From: Nitrososphaeraceae archaeon
Lineage (GTDB): Archaea > Thermoproteota > Nitrososphaeria > Nitrososphaerales > Nitrososphaeraceae
Direction of reading: 5' to 3'
NCBI GenBank assembly: GCA_025936955.1
Contig: JAICSL010000137.1
Coordinates: 1-5,430, forward strand
DNA length: 5,430 bases
Shown here one piece after another: positions 4,706 to 5,430 of the stretch. Position numbers and translations under genes: made by a program. The notes under the pieces are model-generated. The model made no database searches, was not told the origin of the DNA, and worked only from the letters and a program-made list of their open reading frames with translations. Within the stretch, counting starts at the first letter, position 1; every line of letters begins with the position of its first letter.

Positions 4706-5430
4706 TCAGATATCTTTCGTACTATGAGGTACAATATTGTTTGAAAGACCTAGTATATTTGATATTCTTTTGCCCTCGTCTGTAGAAGACAACTGAGACT
4801 CTAATTCCTCAATCCTAACTACATATTCCTTCCTCTCTCCGTTGTCGATTATATGCTTCAGTATTAATTCTCCATTTACAGGACTCTTTTCCCTCAATTT
4901 TTGAATCAAGTGTGAGAATAATCCTGCAATCAATTCTAAAAACGATATCACGATATCTTCATCATAAAGTAAAGATTTTGATTGTGACGATGTATCATTA
5001 CTTGTATTATTAACTTTTATAGCATCCTTGTTGTTTATCCTGATCGATTCCAGTTTAAAATTCGAATATACAGAAGTCGGATTTAACAACACATCCATTT
5101 CATCTACTAATGTCCGACCGAGAAGTACAATTTTTGAGATGTCTGTAAATCGTAATAGTTCTTTTTGTAGAACATTTATTGAAGGACTTCCCTCCTTCTG
5201 AATGTATTCAATTCGTGGAAGTTTGTCTTTGGGTAACAAGTCATTATAGGAGGCAGGTTGTGTAATTTCGTTATCATAGAGAGTATCAAGATTATAACAA
5301 ATTTTTATGACTTTATCGTCTAGATCTGAAGGATCCTTGGCCAGATCAACCGAAAGCGTTTTGACACCTTCTAATGTGGCCTGTGCAAGATAATAATTAC
5401 TCGCGTCAATAAGGTCTGGTTCTTTTTCAA
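4706..5430 (-). CDS. Unrecognised helical protein, C-terminal part only (start beyond window)
   Basis: The frame is open from the right edge to the TGA at 4706-4708, about 240 complete codons, so this is the C-terminal part of a longer protein. A TTG at 5239 lies within it but the frame continues at least 63 codons further with equally protein-like sequence (EKEPDLIDASNYYLAQATLE…), so it is not the start. I do not recognise the family. The first 130 or so visible residues look mainly helical. A polar Asn/Ser/Thr-rich stretch (about 132-152) looks like a flexible linker. After it come an amphipathic helix (DEDIVISFLELIAGLFSHLI, about 156-175) and a likely short coiled coil (YVVRIEELESQL, about 202-213). 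I see no membrane helix, zinc motif or nucleotide-binding loop in the visible part. There is no clear oligo-T after the stop. It converges on the small ORF at 4557-4691. Confidence 0.8.
   Translation of the reverse strand, partial: EKEPDLIDASNYYLAQATLEGVKTLSVDLAKDPSDLDDKVIKICYNLDTLYDNEITQPASYNDLLPKDKLPRIEYIQKEGSPSINVLQKELLRFTDISKIVLLGRTLVDEMDVLLNPTSVYSNFKLESIRINNKDAIKVNNTSNDTSSQSKSLLYDEDIVISFLELIAGLFSHLIQKLREKSPVNGELILKHIIDNGERKEYVVRIEELESQLSSTDEGKRISNILGLSNNIVPHSTKDI

Noticed and set aside
5237..5239. TTG as start of the minus-strand unknown gene
   Set aside because: The same frame stays open and protein-like for 63 more codons to the window edge, so this is an internal Leu.

Overview
The window reads as AT-rich archaeal DNA (roughly one third G+C by eye). 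The best guess is a member of the Thaumarchaeota (Nitrososphaeria), perhaps Nitrososphaerales. The reasons are a free-standing HisI not fused to HisE, an OGG1-type (eukaryote-like) 8-oxoguanine glycosylase, a MoaD–E1 fusion, Shine-Dalgarno sites of the GGTGA type only on genes with a leader, TATA-like boxes about 26 bases ahead of apparently leaderless genes, and oligo-T stop signals. This placement is an inference from gene content. There is no rRNA or other diagnostic marker here.

Left part (1-2600, all on the minus strand). hisI, with its own promoter and a T8 stop signal, is followed by thrC (threonine synthase). After 28 bases comes a fusion of a MoaD-like sulfur carrier to an E1/MoeB/ThiF adenylyltransferase, which runs off the left edge. 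The thrC–fusion pair looks like an operon. It may join phosphohomoserine chemistry to thiocarboxylate sulfur transfer, or it may simply be molybdenum cofactor or tRNA thiolation machinery beside a housekeeping gene. The carrier's Gly-Gly end is buried inside the fusion, so it needs cleavage, or an activation route in cis, to work.

Middle (2600-3250). This is a 660-base divergent intergenic region. It holds the hisI promoter, a few palindromes and an 11-base direct repeat, a possible 41-residue small ORF just after a TATA-like box, and the TATA box of the rightward pair.

Right part (3253-5430). A 67-residue two-CxxC zinc-ribbon protein is followed after 7 bases by a full-length OGG1-family DNA glycosylase/AP lyase. 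Both start at TTG and are probably co-transcribed. Next comes a gap with a possible 44-residue ORF. On the minus strand, the C-terminal 241 or so codons of an unrecognised helical protein enter from the right edge.

No tRNA, rRNA, CRISPR array or insertion sequence was found. The most interesting points are the internal Gly-Gly of the carrier–E1 fusion next to thrC, the Met in place of the cytosine-reading Arg of OGG1, the zinc-ribbon partner of the glycosylase, and the stacked palindromes ahead of thrC.
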